Source: Bacillota bacterium (GTDB lineage Bacteria; Bacillota; Clostridia; DSM-8532). From it: a stretch of DNA of 14,881 bases. Below, one piece after another: positions 1 to 6,188 of the stretch. The stretch covers positions 1-14,881 of the forward strand of contig JAEYPI010000070.1 in the NCBI GenBank assembly GCA_023410885.1, in the 5' to 3' direction. The first letter of the stretch is position 1, and each line of letters begins with the position of its first letter. The translations under genes were made by a program, and so were the position numbers. The notes beneath the pieces were generated by a model. That model did no database searches and had not been told where the DNA came from. It saw only the letters and a program-made list of their open reading frames with translations.

Positions 1-104
1 GCAAGGGGACGGTTCTCATGCACCATTCATTATGTGGTGCAAGAGAACCGTCCCCTTGCACCCCCTTGTGCTGACTGTCAGCACAAGAGAACCGTCCCCT
101 TGTG
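1..104. repeat. REP-like inverted repeat cluster
   Basis: Positions 1-17 (begins GCAAGGGGACGG) are the exact reverse complement of 43-59. An inner arm TGCACC (19-24) pairs with GGTGCA (36-41), so 1-59 can fold into one long hairpin. A second perfect hairpin follows: 65-75 pairs with 77-87 around a single base, and the right-hand arm GAGAACCGTCCCCTTG recurs at 87-102. The cluster ends at 104, directly next to the stop codon of the lipoprotein gene. Short GC-rich palindromes of this kind in intergenic space resemble REP/BIME-type elements spread by IS200-like RAYT transposases; that link is inference, as no transposase is visible here. It could also act as a 3' mRNA stabiliser or terminator for the gene ending at 105. 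It may extend left of the window. Confidence 0.8.
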
Positions 105-1067
105 TTAATTGATCTTGTATAGCCAGAAACCATCGAGGTCAATGCTGTTCTCATCCGGGTTATAATTATAGATAAAATCATAGCTTGGGTTATCAAGCTT
201 CTTGTTTTTGTAAACCAGTTTAAATGGGGTTCCTTCATAAAGGGTCTCATAGATGTCATAACAGATAATGGTGTTGCCCAGAATCTTATATTGACCTTTA
301 CATTGAATGAGCTTATCGGTAAAACCGCCCACCGTGACCAACAGTTGGCGGTAGGTGCCATCCCCTTCGAACGCATATCCCGAAGCATAGGAAGACAGGG
401 TTTCTAAACCTGAAACCGTATCTTCAAAAAGCGTAAAGATGTCGGTATGTGTATCTGACCAATTGCCTACAAGAAGCTCCTCAGGAAAGTTCGTTTGGCT
501 GTGAAGAAGGGTAACATTATATTTCCGGTCATAGGTCTCGGTCAGCTTAAGAGCTTCTGCAATCAGATTAATGGGAATAAAGAGCTTATCGTTAAGCGTT
601 TTTGGGGATACACCCATGTCGATAGGCTCATCACTGCTATTAATAAACGCTTCTTGACTTCCCTCGACCATATTAATTTTCAAGATAATTTCACCCTGAT
701 CCGACCAAGTCATTGTGATCTGTCCGTTGTCAGTGGACAGCTCAGGATAGGAGGTAGATGCATAGGGGATCTTGAACGGATAGGTGATGATTTCACTATC
801 CAGCATAATATACGTCGATTGGCCGTGCTCCACCAGGATATAATCCTCCGCTTCAACAGGAAAATCATTAATGACAAGATTCTCATAAGCCCCCTTTTTG
901 CTTTTATTCTTATTAAGAAGGGAGGTTGTCTTCTTAGATTCCTTCCTGTCCGACCTTTCATCTTCGTCATCATCGTCATTCTGTGAAAGACTGCAGGCTG
1001 TTAAGGAAAAGGCCATTACAAAGGCTATCACAACAAGAATTAGACGAAACCATTTGCTTTTGCGCAT
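105..1067 (-). CDS. Lipoprotein with copper amine oxidase N-like domain
   Basis: A 320-residue secreted lipoprotein of unknown function. The start is the ATG at 1067, preceded by AGGAGG; the frame is open further upstream, but that part overlaps the end of murD and lacks a signal peptide. Residues 1-25 are a lipoprotein signal (MRKSK, hydrophobic stretch, lipobox LTAC with Cys25). Residues 30-58 are a very acidic then Lys-rich linker, probably spanning to the wall. Residues ~75-188 resemble the copper amine oxidase N-terminal (stalk) domain, ending in the typical block KLFIPINLIAEALKL. That family is a cell-surface structural domain in Firmicutes and does not imply amine oxidase activity. Residues ~198-320 contain LVGNWSD and GQYKILGNTI, reminiscent of lipocalin-like/DUF domains (weak). 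It lies 46 bp downstream of murD on the same strand and is probably cotranscribed. Domain call moderate, function unknown. Confidence 0.8.
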   Translation of the reverse strand: MRKSKWFRLILVVIAFVMAFSLTACSLSQNDDDDEDERSDRKESKKTTSLLNKNKSKKGAYENLVINDFPVEAEDYILVEHGQSTYIMLDSEIITYPFKIPYASTSYPELSTDNGQITMTWSDQGEIILKINMVEGSQEAFINSSDEPIDMGVSPKTLNDKLFIPINLIAEALKLTETYDRKYNVTLLHSQTNFPEELLVGNWSDTHTDIFTLFEDTVSGLETLSSYASGYAFEGDGTYRQLLVTVGGFTDKLIQCKGQYKILGNTIICYDIYETLYEGTPFKLVYKNKKLDNPSYDFIYNYNPDENSIDLDGFWLYKIN

Positions 1068-1113
1068 ATAAGGACCTCCTGGATTTAGGGGTGCCAAGGG
1101 AGACATTGCAAGC

Positions 1114-2508
1114 TTAAAGGGCCTGAACATATTCCTTAAATCGTTTTCCCCGTTCCTCAAAGTCCTTGAACATGTCAAAGCTGGCGCTTGCCGGTGACAT
1201 AAGGACAATGTCCCCGGGTTTGGCTGAAAGAAAGGCACAGTCTACGGCCTGATTCAGAGTGGAGCAATGGGTTATACGGATATTGAAGCCCCGATATTTC
1301 CCTACAAGCTTGCGCATGAGGGCCATCTCGATCAGCGAGGCTGTTTGCCCGATTAAAATCAGATGTCTTACTTTTTCCACAAGGACCTCTCCAAGGGGAT
1401 CGTAAGGAATATTTTTATCATATCCTCCCGCAATAAGAATGACGCGCTGATCAAATGCATTCAGAGTTGCCATGGTCCGGCTGGGGCTGCTTCCAATGGA
1501 ATCATTGTAGTACTTGACACCGTTAAGCTCCCGTACCAGTTCAATACGATGCTCAATGCCCTTGAGGCTTTGTGCCACCCTCAGTACCGTCTCGGTCTTT
1601 ACATAGGCTCTGGTAGCTGCTATAGCGGCTAAATAGTTCTCAATATTATGGTTTCCCGGAAGTATGATGTCCTGCTTATTGACGATTTCAAAGGTTTCCC
1701 CATTTTCCCTGAAACAAAGGCTGTCGCCCTTTAAAAAAGCTCCTGATTCAAGCTCGCAGGTTCGGGAGAAGTAGAGCCCTTTTCCGGGAGCCTCACCCAT
1801 TAAATCATGAGTGCCGGCATTGTCATGATTAAGGACAAGAAGATCCTGTTCCTGTTGATAACGGAAAATATTTTTCTTAGCCTCAATATACTCCTCCATC
1901 GAACGATGAACATCCAGATGGTTGGGCGATATATTGGTGATGATGGCGACATGGGGACTCTTTTTCATCGTCAGAAGCTGAAAGCTGCTGAGTTCAAGAA
2001 CGATCTTATCCTCGGGCTGGATTTCATCAATGCGGTTTAAAAGCGGCGTTCCGATATTTCCTCCTAAAAGGCAATGATATCCTTCTTCTTTTAAAAGCTG
2101 ATAGATGATGGTGGAGGTAGTGGTCTTACCATCGCTGCCAGTAACGGCCAGTATCTCAGCCGGACACAGATCCATGAAGACCTCCATTTCGGAGGTAATA
2201 AGAGCGCCGTTTTTCTCTTCTTCCAGAAGCTCAGGGATATCGGGCCTTACCAGGGGAGTTTTAAAGATGACCTCAAAATCCTTCAGCCTGGAAAGATAGT
2301 CATGGCCTAGACTATAATCAACCTTATAGTCCTTCAAGGCTTCCATTTTATCTTTTAGGGATTTCCTGTCATTTTGATCGAACACGGTAATACTTGCCCC
2401 GAGCTTGCCCAAATACTCGACCAGCGGGGTATTGCTCACACCTAAACCGATAACTGCCACGCGCTTTGTCTTCATTTGATCTTTAAAAGCTGTGAGTTTT
2501 TCGTTCAT
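1114..2508 (-). CDS. murD: UDP-N-acetylmuramoylalanine-D-glutamate ligase MurD
   Basis: Cytoplasmic ATP-dependent ligase adding D-glutamate to UDP-MurNAc-L-Ala in peptidoglycan synthesis. With the start at 2508 the protein is 464 aa, normal for MurD. Visible signatures: N-terminal Rossmann-like VAVIGLGVSN (residues ~17-26), ATP-binding loop TGSDGKTTT (123-131), LELSSFQL (171-178), NHLDVH (196-201), GNHNIENYLAA (285-295), HRIE (320-323), DSIGSSP (336-342) and SPASASFDMF (438-447). The SPA(C/S)ASFDMF and LELSSFQL blocks separate MurD from MurC/E/F. Start choice: tandem ATGs at 2511 and 2508 follow GGGAGG; the second has the better 5-nt spacing. A TTG at 2529 is upstream of the RBS and unlikely. 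No other division/cell wall (dcw) genes flank it here, so it may be a relocated or second murD copy. Confidence 0.95.
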   Translation of the reverse strand: MNEKLTAFKDQMKTKRVAVIGLGVSNTPLVEYLGKLGASITVFDQNDRKSLKDKMEALKDYKVDYSLGHDYLSRLKDFEVIFKTPLVRPDIPELLEEEKNGALITSEMEVFMDLCPAEILAVTGSDGKTTTSTIIYQLLKEEGYHCLLGGNIGTPLLNRIDEIQPEDKIVLELSSFQLLTMKKSPHVAIITNISPNHLDVHRSMEEYIEAKKNIFRYQQEQDLLVLNHDNAGTHDLMGEAPGKGLYFSRTCELESGAFLKGDSLCFRENGETFEIVNKQDIILPGNHNIENYLAAIAATRAYVKTETVLRVAQSLKGIEHRIELVRELNGVKYYNDSIGSSPSRTMATLNAFDQRVILIAGGYDKNIPYDPLGEVLVEKVRHLILIGQTASLIEMALMRKLVGKYRGFNIRITHCSTLNQAVDCAFLSAKPGDIVLMSPASASFDMFKDFEERGKRFKEYVQAL

Positions 2509-2545
2509 CATATCCTCCCAGGGGTTCAAGGCCTGCTACCTAATA

Positions 2546-2580
2546 ATTATATCTCTGCATAAACCGTTTTATCACTACTT
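2546..2580 (-). promoter_or_regulatory. Possible murD promoter
   Basis: On the minus strand a perfect -10 hexamer TATAAT lies at 2551-2546, about 38 bp before the murD start. At 17-18 bp upstream the -35 candidate (TGATAA/GTGATA) is poor. The position suits murD and the -10 match is exact, but AT-rich background makes this a weak call. Confidence 0.35.
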
Positions 2581-2629
2581 GAAAGGATGACAGTTGTTCA
2601 TCTTTAATATTCATTCATATCATTTCTTT

Positions 2630-2660
2630 GGTTACTTTCGGATAAGTAACCTTATTTTTC
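2630..2660 (+). other. Terminator-like hairpin with no gene to terminate
   Basis: GGTTACTT (2630-2637) and AAGTAACC (2644-2651) form a perfect 8-bp stem with a 6-nt loop. TTATTTTTC follows on the plus strand, giving the shape of a rho-independent terminator reading rightward. No plus-strand gene lies upstream (murD runs the other way), so it is either an orphan terminator left by rearrangement, insulation against antisense transcription into garR, or an operator. The rest of 2520-2711 is AT-rich and shows no gene. Confidence 0.45.
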
Positions 2661-2711
2661 AGTTTATTTTTTGTTTTATCATTAATAATTCTGGCAAACA
2701 TTTCTTAATTT

Positions 2712-2856
2712 TAGAAACAGATGAAAACCAAAAATGAAAAACAAATTTCATTTTTTGAATGATTTTGTAGTCTACACAAAAAATAGAGGTAAGTTTATTC
2801 CATTTGTCAATAGATTAGAGAATATGAAATTGAATATAATAGTCTCACAAATAGGG
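2712..2856 (+). promoter_or_regulatory. garR operon promoter with shared ATGAAA-N6-TTTCAT operator
   Basis: This control region aligns without gaps to 8141-8240 upstream of tctC over 2712-2811. It contains a 9-bp-arm inverted repeat, AAAATGAAA (2731-2739) and TTTCATTTT (2746-2754), separated by 6 nt. Other landmarks are a further ATGAAA at 2721-2726, TCATT-N5-AATGA just downstream (2748-2762), and the block AAGTTTATT-C-CATTTGTCAAT (2791-2811). A -10 box TATAAT is at 2835-2840 with no good -35 17 bp upstream, as expected of an activator-dependent vegetative promoter. TCACAAA near the expected start is also shared with the tctC promoter. An 11-bp palindrome, TGTAG-T-CTACA (2766-2776), sits in the part that is not conserved. 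The likely binder is the PrpR-type regulator encoded between the two operons (inference). Confidence 0.7.
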
Positions 2857-2900
2857 CGGAATAGCTTAATTTAAACATTCTATAAGTGGGAGGAATATTA

Positions 2901-3785
2901 ATGAAAATCGGATTGATCGGATTGGGAATTATGGGTAAGCCTATGGCAAAAAATATGCTTAAGGCTGGTTATGATCTTACGGTTTATGATTTGAACAAAA
3001 GCTCTGTCGCGGAGGTCGTCGCTGCCGGCGCAAAAGAAGTGGCAAGCTTAAAAGAGATCGCTGAAAACTGTGATGTCATACTAACTATGCTTCCGAATTC
3101 ACCTCAAGTCAAGGAAGTCATGCTTGGTAACGGAGGCCTTAGTGAAAGTATCAAGGCGGGAACTGTTTTTATTGATATGAGCAGTATTAATCCGATGGCT
3201 TCCAAGGAAATCTCAGCTGAGCTTGCGAAAAAAGGCGTAAAAATGCTTGATGCTCCTGTCAGCGGCGGAGAGCCTAAGGCTATTGACGGAACGCTTTCGT
3301 TTATGGTAGGCGGTCCTCAGGAAGTTTTTGATGAATACAAGCCTCTTTTAGAATCCATGGGTTCTTCAGTGGTACGCTGCGGTGATATAGGCGCAGGAAA
3401 TACCACAAAGCTCGCTAATCAGATAATCGTCGCTCTAAATATCGCGGCTGTATCTGAGGCGTTTATGCTGGCTGAAAAGGCGGGAGTAGATCCGAATCTT
3501 GTATTTGACGCTATAAAGGGCGGTCTTGCGGGAAGTACCGTAATGAATGCTAAAGCTCCCATGATGATAGCCGGAAATTACAAGCCCGGATTTAAGATCG
3601 ATCTGCATATAAAGGATCTTAACAACGCTATAGATGCCGGTCACAATGTCGGTGCCCCGCTGCCTCTTACCGCTTCGGTCATGGAAATGCTCCAGACTTT
3701 AAAGGCTGATGGCTGCGGTCAGGAAGACCATAGCGCGATTGTTAAATATTATGAGAAACTTTCTAATACAAAAATTAGCGGATAA
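2901..3785 (+). CDS. garR: 2-hydroxy-3-oxopropionate (tartronate semialdehyde) reductase GarR
   Basis: NAD(P)H-dependent reduction of tartronate semialdehyde to D-glycerate in aldarate catabolism. The protein is 294 aa, typical for the family. Visible: nucleotide-binding GLGIMGKPMAKNM (residues 7-19), substrate-binding DAPVSGG (117-123), the GxGNTTKLANQ segment with the catalytic lysine at 170, and C-terminal KDLNNAIDAG (238-247). These are the hallmarks of the beta-hydroxyacid dehydrogenase family. The start is the ATG at 2901 with GGGAGG 7 nt upstream; an in-frame GTG at 2886 overlaps that RBS and is rejected. It leads a three-gene operon with a DapA-family lyase and gudD, which favours GarR over the relatives 3-hydroxyisobutyrate dehydrogenase and GlxR. 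Confidence 0.9.
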   Translation: MKIGLIGLGIMGKPMAKNMLKAGYDLTVYDLNKSSVAEVVAAGAKEVASLKEIAENCDVILTMLPNSPQVKEVMLGNGGLSESIKAGTVFIDMSSINPMASKEISAELAKKGVKMLDAPVSGGEPKAIDGTLSFMVGGPQEVFDEYKPLLESMGSSVVRCGDIGAGNTTKLANQIIVALNIAAVSEAFMLAEKAGVDPNLVFDAIKGGLAGSTVMNAKAPMMIAGNYKPGFKIDLHIKDLNNAIDAGHNVGAPLPLTASVMEMLQTLKADGCGQEDHSAIVKYYEKLSNTKISG

Positions 3786-3810
3786 TTAATAGTAACAGGG
3801 GGAAATAACG

Positions 3811-4701
3811 ATGGCTTTTATACCTAAGGGAATCATTCCTCCCATTGTTACGCCATTTACAGCTGATGGGGAGATAAATGAGCCGGCGCTGCGGCAGTTG
3901 ATCGATCATCTGATTGAAGAAGGCGTTCATGGATTATTTCCAATGGGGACAACCGGTGAATTTTACGGAGTTACAGATGAGGACTACAAGAAGGTACTGA
4001 GAATAACAGTTGATCAGACAAAAGGAAGGGTCCCTGTTTATGCCGGCACCAATCATATCACCACACGTGGTACGATAAACATGATAAAAATGGCTGAAGA
4101 TGTTGGAGTAGATGTTATAACGGTGCTTACGCCAATGTTCATCAGTCAGACACAGGAAGAATTATATCAATTTTATAAAACGGTTTCTCAAAGCACAAAG
4201 CTCCCTATCATCATGTATAACAATAAACCAAAAACTAATATTACCATCAATCCTGAAACGGTGGTACGTCTTGCGGAAATCGACAACATCATAGGAATTA
4301 AGGACAGCACAGGCGATTTAACAAATACTGAGGAATACATAAGACTTACACGGCACAATAAAAACTTTCATGTATTGATTGGCAGAGATACCCTTATTCA
4401 CGCGGCTCTCTGCTATGGAGCCGTCGGAGCTATCGCTACCTGCGCTAATATAGCGCCCAGACTGACTGTCGATATATATGAAAAATATATGGCGGGAGAT
4501 TTAAAAGGCAGTCTGGAGGCTCAATTTAAGCTTGCTCCTCTTAGAATCGCGACAAATATGGGCACATTCCCTCAGGTCGTTAAGGAAAGCCTGATGATGC
4601 AGGGCTTCGATGTAGGTAACTGCCTCGAGCCTATCGGTGAGATCACGCCGGAGCAAAAAGAAAAGCTTAAGACGTTATTAACAGAAATGGGCCTTATCTA
4701 A
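3811..4701 (+). CDS. DapA-family lyase, probable 5-dehydro-4-deoxyglucarate aldolase or dehydratase
   Basis: A 296-aa member of the dihydrodipicolinate synthase/N-acetylneuraminate lyase superfamily (class I, Schiff-base TIM barrel). The GTTGE phosphate/carboxylate-binding motif is at 46-50, the catalytic tyrosine is in YNNKP (Tyr136), and the Schiff-base lysine is in IGIKDSTGD (Lys164). True DapA is unlikely given the context. Two reactions on 5-dehydro-4-deoxy-D-glucarate are known or possible for such proteins. One is dehydration/decarboxylation to 2,5-dioxopentanoate (KdgD). The other is retro-aldol cleavage to pyruvate plus tartronate semialdehyde, the job GarL does elsewhere. Coupling to garR (25 bp upstream), which consumes tartronate semialdehyde, and the absence of a dioxopentanoate dehydrogenase favour the aldolase. 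The RBS is AGGGGG, and 13 bp separate it from gudD. Family certain, exact reaction inferred. Confidence 0.85.
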   Translation: MAFIPKGIIPPIVTPFTADGEINEPALRQLIDHLIEEGVHGLFPMGTTGEFYGVTDEDYKKVLRITVDQTKGRVPVYAGTNHITTRGTINMIKMAEDVGVDVITVLTPMFISQTQEELYQFYKTVSQSTKLPIIMYNNKPKTNITINPETVVRLAEIDNIIGIKDSTGDLTNTEEYIRLTRHNKNFHVLIGRDTLIHAALCYGAVGAIATCANIAPRLTVDIYEKYMAGDLKGSLEAQFKLAPLRIATNMGTFPQVVKESLMMQGFDVGNCLEPIGEITPEQKEKLKTLLTEMGLI

Positions 4702-4714
4702 GGAGGAGGATATC

Positions 4715-6040
4715 ATGGTTCCTAAGATAGTAAATATGGAAGTTTTCCCGGTAGCGGGAAAAGACAGTATGCTTTTGAATCTATCAGGTGCTCATGCCCC
4801 GTATTTTACACGTAATGTTGTAATACTTACTGACTCTCAAGGCAATACAGGCATAGGCGAGGTTCCCGGAGGCCCGAAAATCACATCGGGGCTTGAGGAA
4901 TCCAAAGACCTTGTAATCGGCAAAAGCATCGGTGGTTATAAAAATGTTCTCTTAGCTGTTAAAGCGGCTCTTGATAAAGGAGTGCCCGACGAGCGCGGAA
5001 ATCAGACATTTGACCTTCGTACCGGTGTCCACGTTGTTACCGCTATAGAATCCGCCATGCTCGATCTGCTTGGAAAATTTCTTGAAGTGCCTGTCGCCAG
5101 TCTTTTAGGAGAAGGTCAGCAGAGAGACGCCGTCAAGGTTTTAGGATACCTGTTCTATGTGGCTGATCGCAAGCGCACTGATCTCCCGTATTTCTCAAAT
5201 CCTGACAGTGACTGCGAGTGGTATCGAATCCGCCATGAGGAGGCAATGACTCCTGAATCCATAGTGGCTCTCGCAAAAGCAAGTCAGGATAAATACGGAT
5301 TTAAGGATTTCAAGCTTAAAGGCGGAGTAATGGAAGGCAAAGAGGAAATTAAAGCTATCCGCGCATTGAAGGAGGCTTTCCCGGATGCCCGAATCACCAT
5401 TGACCCCAACGGCGGTTGGTCCTTAAAGGAGGCCGTTGAGCTTTGCAAGGATATGCACGGTATTCTTACGTATTGTGAGGATCCTTGCGGCGCAGAGGAT
5501 GGCTTCAGCGGACGTGAGATCCTTGCTGAATTCCGCCGCGCTACAAATCTTCCCACAGCTACTAATATGATCGCTACAGACTGGCGTCAGATGTGCCATT
5601 CAGTAGCGCTCCAGTCGGTTGATATCCCTCTGGCTGACCCTCATTTCTGGACAATGTCCGGAAGTGTCCGTGTAGGACAGCTCTGCAATGAGTTTGGTCT
5701 GACATGGGGATCACATTCCAACAACCATTTTGACATATCACTGGCAATGTTCACTCACGCGGCAGCGGCTGTACCGGGTAACATCACAGCCATAGATACT
5801 CACTGGATCTGGCAGGAAGGCATCGAGCGTCTGACAAAAGAGCCTTTGCAAATCAAGGATGGTCACATACAGCTCCCCAATAAGCCGGGCCTTGGCATTG
5901 AGGTGGACAGAGAGCAGATCCTGGCGGCTCATAAAACATATAATGAGCATTGCCTGGGGGCGCGTGATGACTCCATTGGAATGCAGTATTATATAAAAGG
6001 TTGGAAGTTTGATCCGAAACGTCCTTGTATGGTCAGGTAA
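4715..6040 (+). CDS. gudD: D-glucarate dehydratase GudD
   Basis: Enolase-superfamily Mg2+ enzyme dehydrating D-glucarate (and often L-idarate) to 5-dehydro-4-deoxy-D-glucarate. The protein is 441 aa, close to E. coli GudD (446), and recognisably similar over its whole length. Near-invariant blocks: SMLLNLSGAHAP (18-29), GEVPGG (48-53), WYRIRHEEAMTP (169-180), the catalytic KxK in FKLKGG (Lys200, Lys202), the metal-ligand region DPNG (230-233), EDPCGAE (255-261), TATNM with Asn284, and WGSHSNNHFD with the catalytic His at 334. It ends in RPCMVR as in the E. coli enzyme. The start ATG follows AAGGAGGAGG, 13 bp after the preceding gene. Last gene of the garR operon, with a strong terminator 20 bp downstream. 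Family members lacking activity (GudX) exist, but all the catalytic residues checked here are present. Confidence 0.95.
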   Translation: MVPKIVNMEVFPVAGKDSMLLNLSGAHAPYFTRNVVILTDSQGNTGIGEVPGGPKITSGLEESKDLVIGKSIGGYKNVLLAVKAALDKGVPDERGNQTFDLRTGVHVVTAIESAMLDLLGKFLEVPVASLLGEGQQRDAVKVLGYLFYVADRKRTDLPYFSNPDSDCEWYRIRHEEAMTPESIVALAKASQDKYGFKDFKLKGGVMEGKEEIKAIRALKEAFPDARITIDPNGGWSLKEAVELCKDMHGILTYCEDPCGAEDGFSGREILAEFRRATNLPTATNMIATDWRQMCHSVALQSVDIPLADPHFWTMSGSVRVGQLCNEFGLTWGSHSNNHFDISLAMFTHAAAAVPGNITAIDTHWIWQEGIERLTKEPLQIKDGHIQLPNKPGLGIEVDREQILAAHKTYNEHCLGARDDSIGMQYYIKGWKFDPKRPCMVR

Positions 6041-6059
6041 AATGTTTTAGAATAAAAGC

Positions 6060-6092
6060 AAAAGGTTGGGCGAATACCCAACCTTTTTAAAC
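6060..6092 (+). terminator. Rho-independent terminator of the garR operon
   Basis: AAAGGTTGGG (6061-6070) pairs with CCCAACCTTT (6077-6086) around a 6-nt loop, and a T run follows (6084-6088). It lies 20 bp after the gudD stop. The A-rich left flank may also let it work in the opposite direction. Confidence 0.9.
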
Positions 6093-6116
6093 ATTCAAAA
6101 AACCTGAATGTTTAAA
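6086..6116. repeat. 12-bp inverted repeat between the two terminators
   Basis: Positions 6086-6097 (TTTAAACATTCA) are the exact reverse complement of 6105-6116, with a 7-nt spacer. The arm overlaps the T run of the terminator before it. It is AT-rich with no clear role; it may be an extra bidirectional termination structure between the convergent gudD and regulator genes. Confidence 0.55.
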
Positions 6117-6131
6117 TGTACAGCTAAACAC

Positions 6132-6181
6132 AAAAAAACAATAACGACCATACAAGAGTTGGATGCTCCTGTGTGGTCGTT
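6132..6181 (-). terminator. Rho-independent terminator of the PrpR-type regulator gene
   Basis: Read on the minus strand, TAACGACCA (6181-6173) pairs with TGGTCGTTA (6150-6142), and TTGTTTTTTT follows at 6141-6132. The hairpin begins 8 bp after the regulator's stop codon. The plus-strand flank is also T-rich (TTAGCTTTTT). Confidence 0.85.
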
Positions 6182-6188
6182 AGCTTTT

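Noticed and set aside
495..986. 163-codon open frame on the plus strand
   Set aside because: Antisense to the lipoprotein gene, low-quality composition, no recognisable domain.
2841..2880. Possible sigma-54 promoter before garR (GGGCGGAATAGC)
   Set aside because: The GG-to-GC spacing is 8, not the required 10, and no TGGCA/TTGC context is present; no match was found before tctC either.
2870..2880. TTTAAACATTC occurs here and at 6086-6096
   Set aside because: An 11-base AT-rich match with different surroundings (leader versus inter-terminator repeat) is compatible with chance.
2886..2900. GTG start for garR
   Set aside because: The codon overlaps the ribosome site serving the ATG at 2901, and GarR proteins begin with MKIGxIGLGxMG.
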